In this document: piece after piece, positions 8,334 through 20,422 of the stretch
Layout: each line of letters starts with the position of its first letter
Position numbering within the stretch: the stretch's first letter is position 1
NCBI GenBank assembly: GCA_951799425.1
Contig: OX637403.1
Span: 25,448,811 to 25,512,810 of the forward strand
From: Ilex aquifolium
Lineage: Eukaryota > Streptophyta > Magnoliopsida > Aquifoliales > Aquifoliaceae
Direction of reading: 5' to 3'
Length of the DNA stretch: 64,000 bases
Notes under the pieces: generated by a model
The model's input: only the letters and a program-made list of their open reading frames with translations
Told to the model about the DNA's origin: nothing
Database searches by the model: none
Position numbers and translations under genes: made by a program

Positions 8334-10196
8334 TAGGGCAGTCAATTTTGCGATCACAATACATTAACGCGATACGAATCGAACACAAAATTAATGGGTC
8401 GGACACGAAATTAAACTAGCCAATGGGTCAAGATGCTTAAACACGAAAAAAATCCGGTCAGCCTCATGTCAAAATTAGGTTAATCCGATTTTGACCTGAT
8501 TAACCCGTATATTTTAAACAGGTTAATATGATTCCGACACAAACCCGACTTAACCCATTGTAGACCCATTTATGGCAGCATAATTTGTATATTAGTATGA
8601 CTGATGTGGTCTTAAATTATTACTTATTAGTTCTTGTTTCTACTATGGTAATTGACAGTATAGTTCTTAACATAATTATGACAGTATACTAGTATAGTTC
8701 TTGCTTTAATTTTTGGATTGAAACTTGAATACATTTTAGTTAATTTCATTAATGAGATGTGATATGTTATTTGTAAAAAAATTATTTAAAATTTTGGAAG
8801 AATGATTGAATGATATATTTAATGGTAATGAACAAGTGTGAAAATAGGTTGTGTGTGTTAAACATGTCTGTGTTATGTGTGTTAAACAAATCATGTTATG
8901 TATGTTAACCCGAAAATGATCTGTTTATTAAAGTAAAAATTGGGGCTGAGTCTTCCTAGATGAGCTTATAATGACTTGAGTTCGTCAAAGAAACTTATTT
9001 GGGAGTAAGTTTGTTTTTAATCTTATTAGTAAGGAGTTAAGTCCACTTTTTTTCTTAGTCTAAAAAATGCCCTTAATAGTGTTAATTTGGTCAGTTATGG
9101 AAAGTTGAAAACATTATCTATGATGAGCTATATATGGAGGTCAATGATTGAATATGAGAATGCTTGATTTACGATGGTAATTGTCAATTACAAGCTTTCC
9201 ATAATATTTCAATTCAAATTCTTAGTCATTGTTTTATCAGTTATACATTTAAATAATCGGCTTTCAAAATTTGAGGCAAATTTGAAAGGGTTGAAGCTAG
9301 AGTATGAACTCGAGATTTTGAAAAAGTAACATAGGCAGTGCACGCCAAGTACTTGATGTTAGTATAGTAACATTAGTTCAGTAACATCAATTTCAAAACG
9401 TAATTTACTAACACGCATATCACTATTTTTTTTTTCATTTTACTATTTTTTATTGAACATATTATTATTTTTTCAGTATTACTTTTTTAGATGCCGAAGA
9501 ATTCAGCTTCTTCCTCTGGTTATAGGTTTGAATGCTACTATTTTTATTTTCAATTTTGTTCAATGTTCCATATTACTATTTTTTTTTTTTGTTGAGCATG
9601 CTACTGTTTTTGTTAAGTATGTTACTATTTTTGTTAAGCATGTTACTATTTTTGTTGAACATGTTACTATTGTTATTTTTTAAAAATATTAATATTGAAT
9701 GTTACTAATTTTTTGTGTTTAAATGATACTTTTTTTTTGTATTTGAATGTTACTATTTTTTATTTTTAATGTTAATATATATATAAGAGATATAATCCTA
9801 ACCTATATATGGATATAGATAGATATGAGAGAAATTTTTTTTAATGTTAGTCAAACTCCTAAAATTTAGAAGTTTTTAATTTTTAGTTTTACTTCACTTC
9901 TAAAAGGAAGGAATAGTCTAATAAAATTGACAAAAACGGACTTCATAACAAATAAGTTTCTTTGGTGGACTGAAGTCCAAATAAATCCATATAGGGGGAT
10001 CGGCCTCCAAATTTCCCTTTATTAACGTGTCAAATAGGTCAGGTTTGGGTAACCCGTTTAATGGTCAGGTTAGGTTAGTGTTTACACATCTCGACACTAT
10101 TATTAAATAGTTCAGATTTGGATTTTGGAATTTTCAACACAAACTTGAAATCAACCCGACATGAAATGATTCAACCCAACACGTTTGACACACCTA
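8334..10196. mobile_element. hAT-like non-autonomous element, interrupted by a second MITE
   Basis: The left end TAGGGCAGTCAA and the reversed right end TAGGTGTGTCAA are imperfect inverted repeats. CTTGTCAA (8326-8333) and TTTGTCAA (10197-10204) flank the element, and NLR copy B has a single CTTGTCAA at 29228-29235. Subterminal aacccgac and gggttg repeats are typical of this type. No protein is encoded. The 1085-bp element at 8933-10017 is nested inside it. Confidence 0.8.
8933..10017. mobile_element. Mutator-type MITE, family 1, copy 1 (nested)
   Basis: Ends GTAAAAATTGGGGCTGAGTC and (reversed) GGGAAATTTGGAGGCCG, flanked by TTTATTAAA and TTTATTAAC (8924-8932 and 10018-10026). The same ends and much of the interior recur at 36789-40304, where the 9-bp duplication is exact. 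The interior has a degenerate array of a tgttactatttttgtt unit (about 9440-9770). A 9-bp duplication suggests the Mutator superfamily. No coding sequence; the 76-codon frame at 9453 is the repeat array. Confidence 0.8.
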
Positions 10197-10654
10197 TTTG
10201 TCAAGATACAAAAAATTGCTCTGTTGCCCAAAAACAGAGGTAACACAACCCCTGAGGGGTTCATCGTTATAGGATCTAGGAAAAAATCGATATGCGTAAC
10301 CAAAGTTATTAAATTCGACCCGAATTGTAATTGACGAAAAAACAAGGTGAGTGGGTTACTGGTTCAATCGTTGAGTTAACTAGTCAGACCAGTCATATAA
10401 TAAAAAATAAAAAATAATTATTAAGGGTAATATTTATGCTAAAAATCACAATAGACAAAAAAAAGCATGCATTGGACAAAATAAAAACACACAAAATATC
10501 CAAATATGTCCATATTGTGCATATAAGTTTTCAAGACAATTTAGAAAGTAGAGAAAAGCGGTACCTCTGTCAAAGTTGAACCCCAATTGCCCATCAAGCC
10601 AGGAAAAGAATACTCCATGAAGTCGCAATCCTCAAGGTACATGAAAAAAAATAA
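10197..10654. other. Outer 3' flank of NLR copy A
   Basis: 10197-10310 resembles 29228-29320 (shared attgct, gttgcccaaaaac and ataggatctagg), so the NLR duplication extends at least this far. The rest, to 10654, has no recognisable gene. Confidence 0.6.
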
Positions 10655-11022
10655 GGATTAATTGGATTAGAAGTCCCTAAAATATAAGATTTATCTCATT
10701 TTGGTTCTCAGTATTTTAATGACATCATTTTAGTCTCTGAAATATTGAATATATTTTTATATGGTCTTTCAAGCAGACAACATCCAGATTGCTAATAATT
10801 TTTTATTATAAATTTGTTATGTAATACCTAAATATGGACAAAAAATAATTTTAATAGCTCTTAAACAAAATTTGGGTTGCTCTTGACAAAAAAATGTGTA
10901 ATATGGATAGTTTTTGACCAAAATTTAGATAGCTCATGACCAAAATTGTATAATTTAGGTAGTTATTTAACTAAAATTTGAGTAGAAATTTGATCAAGAG
11001 TTATCCAAATTATTTTTTTGTT

Positions 11023-14000
11023 TACAAGAATTAAGGCTTTTTGAGGCGAATTCTCTGTGACACAGTAAGATTTGTCGCCACAAAAAAACCATTTTTTTGT
11101 GGCATCTTTTTCACGGCTATTGGATTGCCATCACAAATGATAAATTTTGCATTACCCTTTTTTGTGATGGGTTATGCCCAAGTAATGTAACGAGATAACG
11201 ATGACGTTTTTTAAAATTTATTTTTTGTCATTTTGTTTTGTTTTTTTTCCCCAATAAATAAAAATACTTATTTTTATATTTCCTATTCATTTTCCCATTT
11301 TCTGTCATTAGCTCTCTTTTATAAAAAATATCAAGTACTTAAGATAATTTCACACAAAAATTAAAAAATTTAACAAAAAACTAAAAAAGACGAACTAATG
11401 ATAAAGTCATTAAGAAAGACTCCTAAAAATTAAAACTATCAAGAAATACTCCTAATTTATAAATAACATCAATTCTATAAGGGCTATATTTCAATGTGAC
11501 AAAGAAATCTTATTTTATTTTTTATATTTTGGATAGAATTAAACTCTAAGTGGAATTGGATATTAGCTAGGTTAAACCTAATAGCTTATTCCCAAAATAA
11601 TCTCACTTAAACGATCTCACCCAAGACTCTCACAACACTCCCACACACGACGAAGCAGAAACTGCTCACTCTTCCCGTTGATTCACATCGGTCGACAACT
11701 GATCTGGTAATCAGTCTCTCTCTCTCTCTCTCACTTAAACACCTTTACGTTAGACTGTTAAGAGTCATTTGTTGCAAGTGGGTATCTATCTCTCTATCTC
11801 TTTTAGTTTCAATCAATCTCTATTCTCTCTCTTTGCCGCTGCGAGCAAGCAAAGGACAAAGCCCGGAGGCTGCTTCAAAACTCCATTCCATTGAAGCATC
11901 TAGCCATCGACAACCATTGACAGCAGGTACACTACTCTCTCTCTCCTCTGGATTTTTCTTGTTCTCTCTCTAAAATCTAAATCTATGACCCCTTATACTC
12001 TTGCATATTATTTACATCCTGAAATATATATATTTAGCTTATTGGAATCGTTACCCTGGATCTGATTTCCATTTTATATTAGATCTATGTGCAGAATCCT
12101 GAACAATTGCACTTTTGCTTTTGGGATAAATTTACATTTTCGGGAATTTTAAAATTTGGAGCACTAATTTGATTCTTTGGTTTCTGGGTAATCATCTGTC
12201 TACTTTCCTAACAGTAACTAATCTGCTTCTACTATATTTTATTTGTAATTTTTAATATTTATACATTGAATTTTTGATAATGCTATGAGCAAACATGCAA
12301 TTTATAAGTAGTTTAGTATATAGAATCAAATAAGTACAATTTGCAACCTGTGATTACAATTTACAAAATGTTATAAGTAGTTGCTGTGAAGTGAGATGAT
12401 GTTTTTGGGATGTTATTGTTATTATTGTTGCTGAGAATTTGCAACAATTTAGGTGGAACCCGAACAAGAATAATCAAACAATAGGTGTGTTGGTTGGCAA
12501 TGCCCTAATCCATAAACAATGAGAGAATCCTTTTGTTGGTAAACTTTTATAAGAGATTCTATTTGCAAGCTTTGGGGCGAAAATCACTCTTGAAAGCTCT
12601 AGAGAATTTTTTCTCCATTTTTTAATGTTTTGCTTAAGCTTTTCTAAGGAATTTGTTTTTCTTTTTCCTTTAATGTCTTGATTGATTCAATTATTTTAAT
12701 GAGTTGCAAACCGAGGGTATATGTAATTTTATATTTGTACAGGAATACGCAGTGGTGGTTTACAACGTTAGGGGTCTAATGCCAAATAAAGAGATGATTT
12801 CATTTTTAGTTTTATTTTTGCTACAATTATGTAAAAGCATGGAATCATACAGATAATGACATTCCATGCCGATTACCTTTCTCATTGTTTATTTGCTGAC
12901 CAATTTTCTCATTCTTGATTTTATATTGTAGTTATAGATGATATAGTTACAAACGACACACCTCTGCATTGCAATGTGCTTGGTTCTTTTATAAGAAGTT
13001 CGTATCAACACAATCTGAAACGGGGGTAGGACTTGAAAAGATGACAAGTGATTAGTAGACCAGCCAATCAATGTCTAGGATTAGCCTCTTTGAAATGGTT
13101 GCAAGGTTATCCATCATTTAGTCCTCTCAAGTCTCTACTATAAGCAAGATAATTGTGCATATGTGCGACGATCATCGACCCTATCAGTGTAACCTAAAGA
13201 CTCGTATAGGGCAAAAGTTCTCCAAAAAATGAAAAACGAACTATTTATGCTTAGAGGGAAAAAATATACATGGCTTGTACAAAAATATACATAGATTTAT
13301 GTGACCATTTCAACCTTTTATTATTCCACTTTCTTATATTTGGTTGATAGAAATGCCTTTTATTAATTTTTTCTCATAAATCATCTAAACATTTTCACAT
13401 GGTTGAGATCAGCTTGGAAACTAAATGGCCACCTCCTTGATTTTTATATTATAAACTAATTGAGAGTTGGTCCACAAATTTATGTTATTGGGTGTAGATA
13501 GAAAGGCAAAGTATTTTTGCTAGCTTTTTTTTTTTTTTTGGGTGTTTATGCTAGTTAATTAACTTATACTTTTTGATTTACAGTTCATAGGTGTCAATCT
13601 GAACACGTGAGGTTGAATAAATATATGTTTAGTTAGTGTCAAACATTTGACACAATAGTTAAACAAATAGAATTGGATATTACTTTTTTCATTCGAAACA
13701 ACACAACTCGAACAGACACAATTAAATTTGACTGTCATCTAATGCACCATATCCTGCTTTCATTGAGAAAATTTGTCATGCCGTGTGTAAAAAAATAGAG
13801 CCACAAATTAAAGTTGAATTTGACAAGGTTCATGCAAGGATTGATTTGTTGGAATCACAAGCCAATAGTGTAGGTGGATCTAAGGTTAATGCCAGTTAGG
13901 TGGTGTATAAGAAATATTATATTTTTATTTGACCAACTTTAAACTCTATGTATGCAATATTTTAATGTGGTCTAACATGTCTTATAGATTCCAGACACGT

Positions 14001-15496
14001 CTAGTGCACATCAGCTGTTGAGGGAGTAGGACGAAGAAATACCTCAATGGTCAATTGAGAAGTTGTCTATACCATCTCCATCTCCCTTGCCTTCTGATGA
14101 AGTGAAATGTATTTGAATTTTTTGTATTTGACATTTGATTAATTTGTTAGGTTTGAGTGTATTATTAAAGGTATGAATAATAACTTTAGCTTTGAGTGTG
14201 TAGTAAATGACTTCATTAATGGATGAAGGGTGTGTAAAGTTTCAACTTTGGGTAAAAAGGCAATGTTGTTGTATTTTTTTGGAATTGAAATAAGCGAGTT
14301 TGTGAGCAATTGTGAATGTACTTTATATGATGTTTGTTGTATCATTCTTTCCAATGCATTTCACAAGGTCCCGCTAGTGAAAGATTTATCTAATGTTGTG
14401 AAAATGTTATACATATGCACACTGCTAAAAATAACAAAGGAAAGGAGGTTCTTGAAGAAGTTAGTCTGCAGGTATATTTATTACGTTTTTCAATTGTTAA
14501 GAATAACCATGCATTAGACATTTTAAATAACGATTGTTGTTTTGATTGCATTGTGCATATTATTGTAGGTTGGAACTAAAGTAGGTTTGTTAAATTCCAA
14601 AATTCCAAAGTGCATATTAGCAGAGGGTATTTTTGTTAGTACAGACTCATTGGCTGAAGTGAACGGAATACGCTTGAGATCAAATTTTTGAAAAGTATTT
14701 ATTGAAAAGACAATTGAGAGTAATGCATGTTTGACAAGACCTCATTAAGAAGTCAAAACAGTTGAGAATGTTGCTCAACGAAATGTTGTTTGGCCATCTA
14801 TTGATGTATGTTCAATTTCTTTTAATTCTTTAATACATGTATCCATGTTTTTTTTTAATGTTGTAGTGGTATTATAATAACACAAGTTTTATTTGTTTTT
14901 TAGGTACTATTGAAATTGTAGGTGATTTGCAGAAGAGTTATGGAAGACCTTAGGATTTTTTTTTACATTTTGATTATAAGCATATGTGGATACAACTTTG
15001 AACCTTTTGTTTTAATTTTATCTTTTTTATTTGTACTTGGGGAATTAACATTATACTTGGTGTTTAGATTTATATATGAATGGAATTGTATGTGAAATTA
15101 TTTGACTTTGATAAGTCTTTTTGATTTGTGATATGTATTTGTATATACAGGGTAGAAATTGATAATATAAAAAATTTTAAAAAAAAATTGGCATTTTTTT
15201 GCGGCGGCATTGTTTCTGTCAGAATTGTATTTTGTCAACAAATACATAACATTTGTGACAGTAAAGTCTCTGTCACAAATGTTATGCAAAATTGCGGCAC
15301 CATTATTTGCGTCAGACAATTTTTGCCACTAATATTTTTTGTGATGGCGTAATGTCGCCTCAAATATTTTTTGCGGCACTGCCTGTTGCGGCTACTAAAT
15401 GCCGCCGCAAAGCCGTCGCAAAAAAGTATTTGTGACGGCAAATATACTTTTTGCAACAGTCTTTCGCGGTCACAAAAAATATATTTTCTTGTAGTG
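11023..15496. mobile_element. CACTA (En/Spm) element, degraded
   Basis: The right end, reversed, reads CACTACAAGAAAATATATTT, a classic CACTA terminus. The left end reads TACAAGAATTAAGG and has lost the first bases. Both ends hold dense subterminal repeats of tgtgacg, gcggc and cacaaatg words in both orientations (11050-11170 and 15195-15480), the usual transposase-binding landscape. The 4.5-kb interior holds only remnants of element genes. A CT microsatellite lies near 11720. Confidence 0.82.
13795..14817 (+). pseudogene. Remnant of a CACTA accessory (TNP1/En-Spm-like) gene
   Basis: Short conceptual translations separated by stops and introns resemble the C-terminal part of plant En/Spm-associated proteins. 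Near 13820 there is FDKVHARIDLLESQANSVGG. Near 14570-14690 there is VGTKVGLLNSKIPKCILAEG followed by VSTDSLAEVNGIRL, with a stop where Trp is expected. Later comes VENVAQRNVVWPSIDV. The frame is broken in several places and no transposase catalytic domain was seen. It lies inside the CACTA element and was probably part of it. The assignment rests on recall of the family pattern. Confidence 0.55.
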
Positions 15497-15676
15497 TATT
15501 TAAATATTGTGTGACAAGTTTATGATAAAAAATTGTTAGTAATCTGGACACTGTCTATTTGAAGACCCATATAGAAACATATTCAATATTTCATGAATCA
15601 AACTGATGAAATTGAAATATTGAGGACCAAAATAAGACAAATTTCATACTTTAGGGACCTCCAATGCAATTAATCC

Positions 15677-16734
15677 ACAAAACAATGCTAAAGATTTTAA
15701 ATTTGAAATCCCAAATTGTATCCAAATCAATAGAGTCCATTGGATTAATGAGCAAGGCCGGCTCTAAGCATGGGCCATTAAGGCCGCCACCTAGTGGCCC
15801 CAAATTTTACTTTTTTAAGATCGCTTAAATTTTTTTAATGCGCTAAATTTTAATTAATCTTGCAATTTTAAGTATTATTTACGAACTAATAAAAAATAGA
15901 CGTGACATTAACGAGTTTGGATCTATCCTTAGTAGGATGGACACAGTACACATTTGTTAAACTATACATGATTATAAGTAGGATGAACATATATTAAGCA
16001 AATTTTGATACGTCAAGATTGAATGATTATTGTTGTATTACCGTTATTTTTTCGGTCTTAGTTTTATGTAAATATTGAAAAAATGAGTTATTCTCTCACG
16101 CAATACTTTTGATTTATTATAATTAAAATCAATTGACTAACTAATTATTTATTACCTCATTTCATAAATTGTAGTTTATTTGTTGACTTAAATTCGAGAC
16201 CGTTTTTACTTGGTTTCGATTTTTTTTCTTAATTATTTTTCTACATATACAAAAAACATACACAGACTGGCTACAAAAGAGATTGAGATTGAGTAGTTTA
16301 CTATTCAAAATCCTTATTGACATTTGTTTTTTAAAAATAATTTTTTATGTAGTAATAAATTTGAGTTCTCTTTCTCTATATTTTCAATTGATAGTAGATT
16401 TAATTATATTTTTGTCTTGAAATTCAACTTTATTTAATAAATTTTTTTATAACCAAAGCTTGACTGCAAAAATTGAATTAGTAGTTTGTCACATAGTTGT
16501 GGATGAAATTTGATTTTTTATATTTGATTTCTATTATTTTTTATGAATAAGTATGTGTTTGTATAGTTATAAGTCGATGCTCTCAAAACACTCTTACTCT
16601 CAAATTTTGTTGAATTTCCCCTTTTTTACACTCTCACTCTCACTTCCGCATCTGCCCCGCTCTATGTGACTTAGGGCCCATCTTAAACACTAGTTTGACA
16701 AGTGTTCGGATTGACCCGCCAGTCCGGGCAAAGG
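15677..16734. other. Intergenic DNA, no gene seen
   Basis: AT-rich sequence. A motif at about 15756 (aaggccggctctaagcatgg) resembles the end of a common plant TIR element, and a related ttgggccggcc motif lies at about 63290, but I could not find a partner end here. No coding sequence. Confidence 0.5.
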
Positions 16735-17150
16735 TTTAATAACAATGTACGTGACCGTACCTTCTTGATAATCCTTTCTGAAAGGGCATAAAAGTTATGC
16801 CACGTGTAAATGGTCATGCAAGGGTCACGTGAGGGTTCAAGCCCTGCTGTGCCCGAGGTGAGTTGACCAGGTCGACATCAGAGTCAAGCAGAGACTCCTC
16901 GGCAAGGAAGATAAGAACCGAACGGCATGATCGTAGCATATATTCAAGGGATCTAATTGTATCAATCTAAGCTATAATAAAGGGAGCATTTGAGAAATCC
17001 TGAGGAGACCTAACAGATAATGCCGAATCGTAAGGAAATGAGTAATCTTCTCCAAAATGATAAGGCTGCTAGAGTCTATATAAACCAGCAGAGGAGAATA
17101 GTAAAGGTACGCAATATTCTTCCAGAATACGACAGCAGCGTATGCCTTCT
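16735..17150 (+). repeat. Partial LTR of a Gypsy-type element
   Basis: Contains atgccacgtgtaaatggtca, a TATA-like tctatataaacc at about 17074 and aaggtacgcaatattcttcc, matching the layout of the LTR at 34072-34680 (gacacgtgtaggggcattta and aaggtacgcagaattctcc). No primer site or gag follows, and neither end is clean, so this is a truncated LTR. Confidence 0.5.
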
Positions 17151-17175
17151 TTTTTTTATTTTATTTTTTTGCCGT

Positions 17176-17214
17176 AAAACGGCACCGTTCCATTTTCTTC
17201 TTGAACAGTCCCAA
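17176..17214 (+). repeat. Inverted repeat, left arm (partner 23236-23274)
   Basis: This 39-bp stretch (aaaacggcaccgttcc to tgaacagtcccaa) matches the reverse complement of 23236-23274 with about four mismatches. The right arm lies 87 bp upstream of the GLB3-like start codon on the minus strand. The left arm lies upstream of the FRS pseudogene on the plus strand. The arms face each other across 6 kb. Confidence 0.7.
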
Positions 17215-17387
17215 GACCAACAATTTGGCGCCATTCTTGCTCCATTCTTGGCGCACTCCTACACCAAAAACAACAAAGGCTCCTACGATTCTTGGTTTTG
17301 CGATTCTTGTTTTGCGATTCGTCTTCTTCGTTCATTTCAGGTATTCTTATGTCCATTTCAAATATTTTTAAGTGGATATATGTATAA

Positions 17388-17388
<1 letters not shown>

Positions 17389-17422
<34 letters not shown>

Positions 17423-17679
17423 CACATACACACCCACAAATTGTACATTTTTTTTAGTTGGATTTTTCTTAACCTAAATTTAAATTTTAAAATTTTGAAT
17501 CTTCTATTGTTTTGTTGATTTTTTTGATCATTATTAAATTTTATGATATGATTTAATTGTGATGTTTTGGTTTGTTGTTAATTTATATTGATCGTGGGTT
17601 CGAACCTTATCGCCACCTTCTCCATGTAACATAATGTTCAAAAAAATTAAAAAAAAAATACATTAAAGCTTGTTTACAA

Positions 17680-17710
<31 letters not shown>

Positions 17711-17960
17711 CACACCCACAAATTTTCTTTTTTTTTTAGTTGGATTTTTCTTGATCTAAATTTAAATTTTAAAATTTTGAATCTTCTATTGTTTTGTTGA
17801 TTTTTTTTTATCATTATTAAATTTTATGATATGATTTAATTGTGATGTTTTGGTTTGTTGTTAATTTATATTGATCGTAGGTTTGAACCTCATCGCCACC
17901 TTCTCCATGTAACATAATGTTCAAAAAAATTAAAAAAAAAATACATTGAAGATTGTTTTA
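17389..17960. repeat. Tandem duplication, two copies of about 282 bp
   Basis: Each copy starts with a CA and TA microsatellite, then acacccacaaatt, gttggatttttcttga or -taac, and ends with cgccaccttctccatgtaac and an A-rich run. Corresponding landmarks are 282 bp apart (17433 and 17715; 17660 and 17942). Copies differ by a few substitutions. The array abuts the first exon of the FRS pseudogene. Confidence 0.85.
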
Positions 17961-17995
17961 GTGTTGATACACTAGTTAGTCCTTTTTTTTTGCAG

Positions 17996-20422
17996 GTACT
18001 GACATCGATAATGGAGTCCGTTGTAGTTAATGAAATTGTGAACACTCCAAGTATTGGTATGCAGTTTGACTCGGATGAAGATGCTTATGAGTTTTATAAC
18101 AAATATGGAGGTTCAGTCGGATTTAGTGTGAGAAAAGACTACCACAATAAAAATAAGACAGATCATATCATGATTTATAGAAAGTATGTTTGTTGCAAAG
18201 AGATGTGGATAAAAGGGATTGGAAAGTAATAAAATTGCGAGCCGAGACACGAACCAAATGTCCGGCTCACATGTGCATATCCCTCAATCGGGAAATTGGG
18301 AAATTTATCGTGGTCAAATGGGAGAATGATCACAATCATCCATTGCACCTTAAGGAATGTGTGCATATGATGCCATCTCAAATGAAAGTTTCTACTGTGT
18401 AAGGCATTCATGTTGACATGACAGCGGATTGTGGGATATTACTTAAAGATTCATATGAACTTATGAGCACCTAGGCAGGTGGAAGGGAAAATTTTGGGGT
18501 TCACTCGGCAAGACCAAAAAAATTACATCCGTGATAGGAGGCAACTAGAGTTGAGATATGGTGAAGCTGGTAGTTTGTTGAATTATTTTCGATTAGAAGC
18601 GGTTAAAAATCCACCATTTTACTATGGTATCCAGTTGGATGTTGAGGAGCATATTACAAATATTTTTTGGGCTGACCCGAAAATGATTATTGACTATGGT
18701 CACTTTGGAGACGTTGTCTCATTTGACACAACATTCCGTACGAACAAGGATTATCGGCCTTTTGCATGCTTTGTTGGCTTTAATCATTTTAGGAAGACTG
18801 TGATTTTTGGTGCTGCATTATTGTAAGATGAAACGACAGCGTTGTTTCAATGGTTATTTGAGACATTTTTGCAAGCAATGTCTGGGAAGAAGCCTATCAC
18901 CATCTTTACTGATCAAGATCAAGCAATGGCTAAGACAATAACCCAAGTGATGCCGGAGACTTATCACGGGCTATGTACGTGGCACCTTTCCCAAAATGCT
19001 TTAAAGCATCTAGGGAATATATACAAGGATGGTTCTAACTTTGTCACCAAATTGCAAAAATGCATCTACGAATATACGGAGGAACATGAATTGTTTGAGA
19101 CTTGGAATATGTTGCTTGATGAGTATAATTTGCGGGATAATACCTAGATGAAGACAACTTGGACTTTGAGGGAGAAATGGGCTAAGGTGTATATGAAGAG
19201 AACTTTTACAGCAGGTATGAGGAGCACCCAGCTTAGTGAGAGTTTGAATGCAAAATTGCGAAAGTACTTAAAGCCAGATCATGATATTGTTCAATTCTTT
19301 ACTCACTTTGATAGAGTTGTAAATGATAAGAGATATGTGGAGTCGGAGGAAGAGTACCATGCTAGGTAAAAGTTGTCAAGAATGAAGTTCAAAAAAGCTC
19401 CCATGTTGGTGCAAGTTGGACAATGTTACACTCCTCCTGTGTTTGATTTATTTCATAACGAGTATGATACATTCCATTGTGCTGTTGTGAAGCCATGCAA
19501 TACTATGGAGCAACAACATCAATTTGTTGTTAAATTGTTTGGAAAAGATAGGGAGTATTTGGTGTGTTTAAATGCTATAGAACAACTTGTTAGTTGTAGT
19601 TGTCGGAAGTTTGAAATGGTTGGAATATTATGTAGTCATGCACTTAAAGTGTTGGACACAATGAATATTAAGCAAATTCCTGAAGACTACTTAATAAAGA
19701 GATGGAGACGAGATGCAAAGAATATTCATACACCAGATTATAGTGTATCAAATGTGGAGGATCCTAAGTTGGTGGCAGCATCTCGTTATAAGCAACTATG
19801 TCCTAGAATGGTACAATTAGCAGCTCGTTGCTCTGAACTTGGACCTGCACATCAGTTGGTGACACAAGGCATTCAAAATTTGTTTGAACAAGTAGAGAAA
19901 ATGTTTACATCACATATTGATGAAGGTAGTGCTTCATTCGAAAGCACTTGTGTGGATAATGAAGGAATGGAGAATGTGGACCCTAACATTTTACGAGTGA
20001 AAGGTATAAAAAGGAAGGATGATGGTTACAAAGGCTGGGGTCGACTCAAGTCGTGGCATGAGAAGCCATCTAAGAGGAAGAAAGTAGTTACACAACATTC
20101 TAATATGTCCAAGGTATGACACATCGAACATTGAATGATTTTTTTATATTTACTTAACATACGACAATATTGATTTGAGGATTATTTGTCATTAAGGTAC
20201 CTTCATCTTCACAACCAGTATGTCCACTACCATTACCTTCACAACCATTATCTACACAACCAATATGTTCACAAGCATCCAATACTCAGGTATGTTAGTT
20301 TATTCATACATTGATTACATTGATTTTAATCTTATATTCTCATTGATCCATTCTAATTTATGTAGGGTATGTCATTTGATGCAACACAAATGCATTTTTT
20401 GGTGCGGAATCCTCCTTCATGA
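17996..20422 (+). pseudogene. FAR1/FRS-type (MULE transposase-derived) gene, inactivated
   Basis: The main exon (17996-20113, ATG at 18011) encodes a FAR1 DNA-binding zinc-finger region (FDSDEDAYEFYNKYGGSVGF), a MULE transposase domain (VVSFDTTFRTNKDYRPFACF; ITIFTDQDQAM) and a SWIM zinc finger (SCSCRKFEMVGILCSHAL). Two small exons follow with correct splice sites and phase 0 (20197-20289; 20366-20422, ending RNPPS and TGA). Inactivation is clear: the frame shifts near 18205 and again near 18500, with stops between them, and in-frame stops fall at 18824, 19145 and 19367. FRS proteins are domesticated relatives of Mutator-like transposases; whether this copy was a host gene or a transposon gene is not resolved. 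No clear TIRs were found, apart from the 39-bp inverted repeat noted separately. Confidence 0.88.

Larger units (their letters stand above)
10655..15676. mobile_element. Mutator-type long-TIR MITE, family 2, copy 1, split by CACTA
   Basis: The ends form inverted repeats about 75 bp long: left ggattaattggattagaagt, right (reversed) ggattaattgcattggaggt, followed by tccctaaa and cattttggt-type blocks. The possible 9-bp flanks are aaaaaataa and acaaaacaa, a 7 of 9 match. A short intact relative (427 bp) is at 62430-62856 with an exact 9-bp duplication. The middle is occupied by the CACTA element at about 11023-15496, since the sequence on the two sides rejoins the pattern of the intact copy. Confidence 0.8.

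Noticed and set aside
15098-15551. Several overlapping open frames on both strands
   Set aside because: They fall in the CACTA subterminal repeats, whose short inverted words create frames in both directions.
17020-17457. 145-codon open frame
   Set aside because: Runs from an LTR fragment through low-complexity DNA and a CA microsatellite; its end is only His/Thr repeats.
17996-20422. A working FRS transcription factor
   Set aside because: Two frameshifts and at least three further in-frame stops in the main exon.
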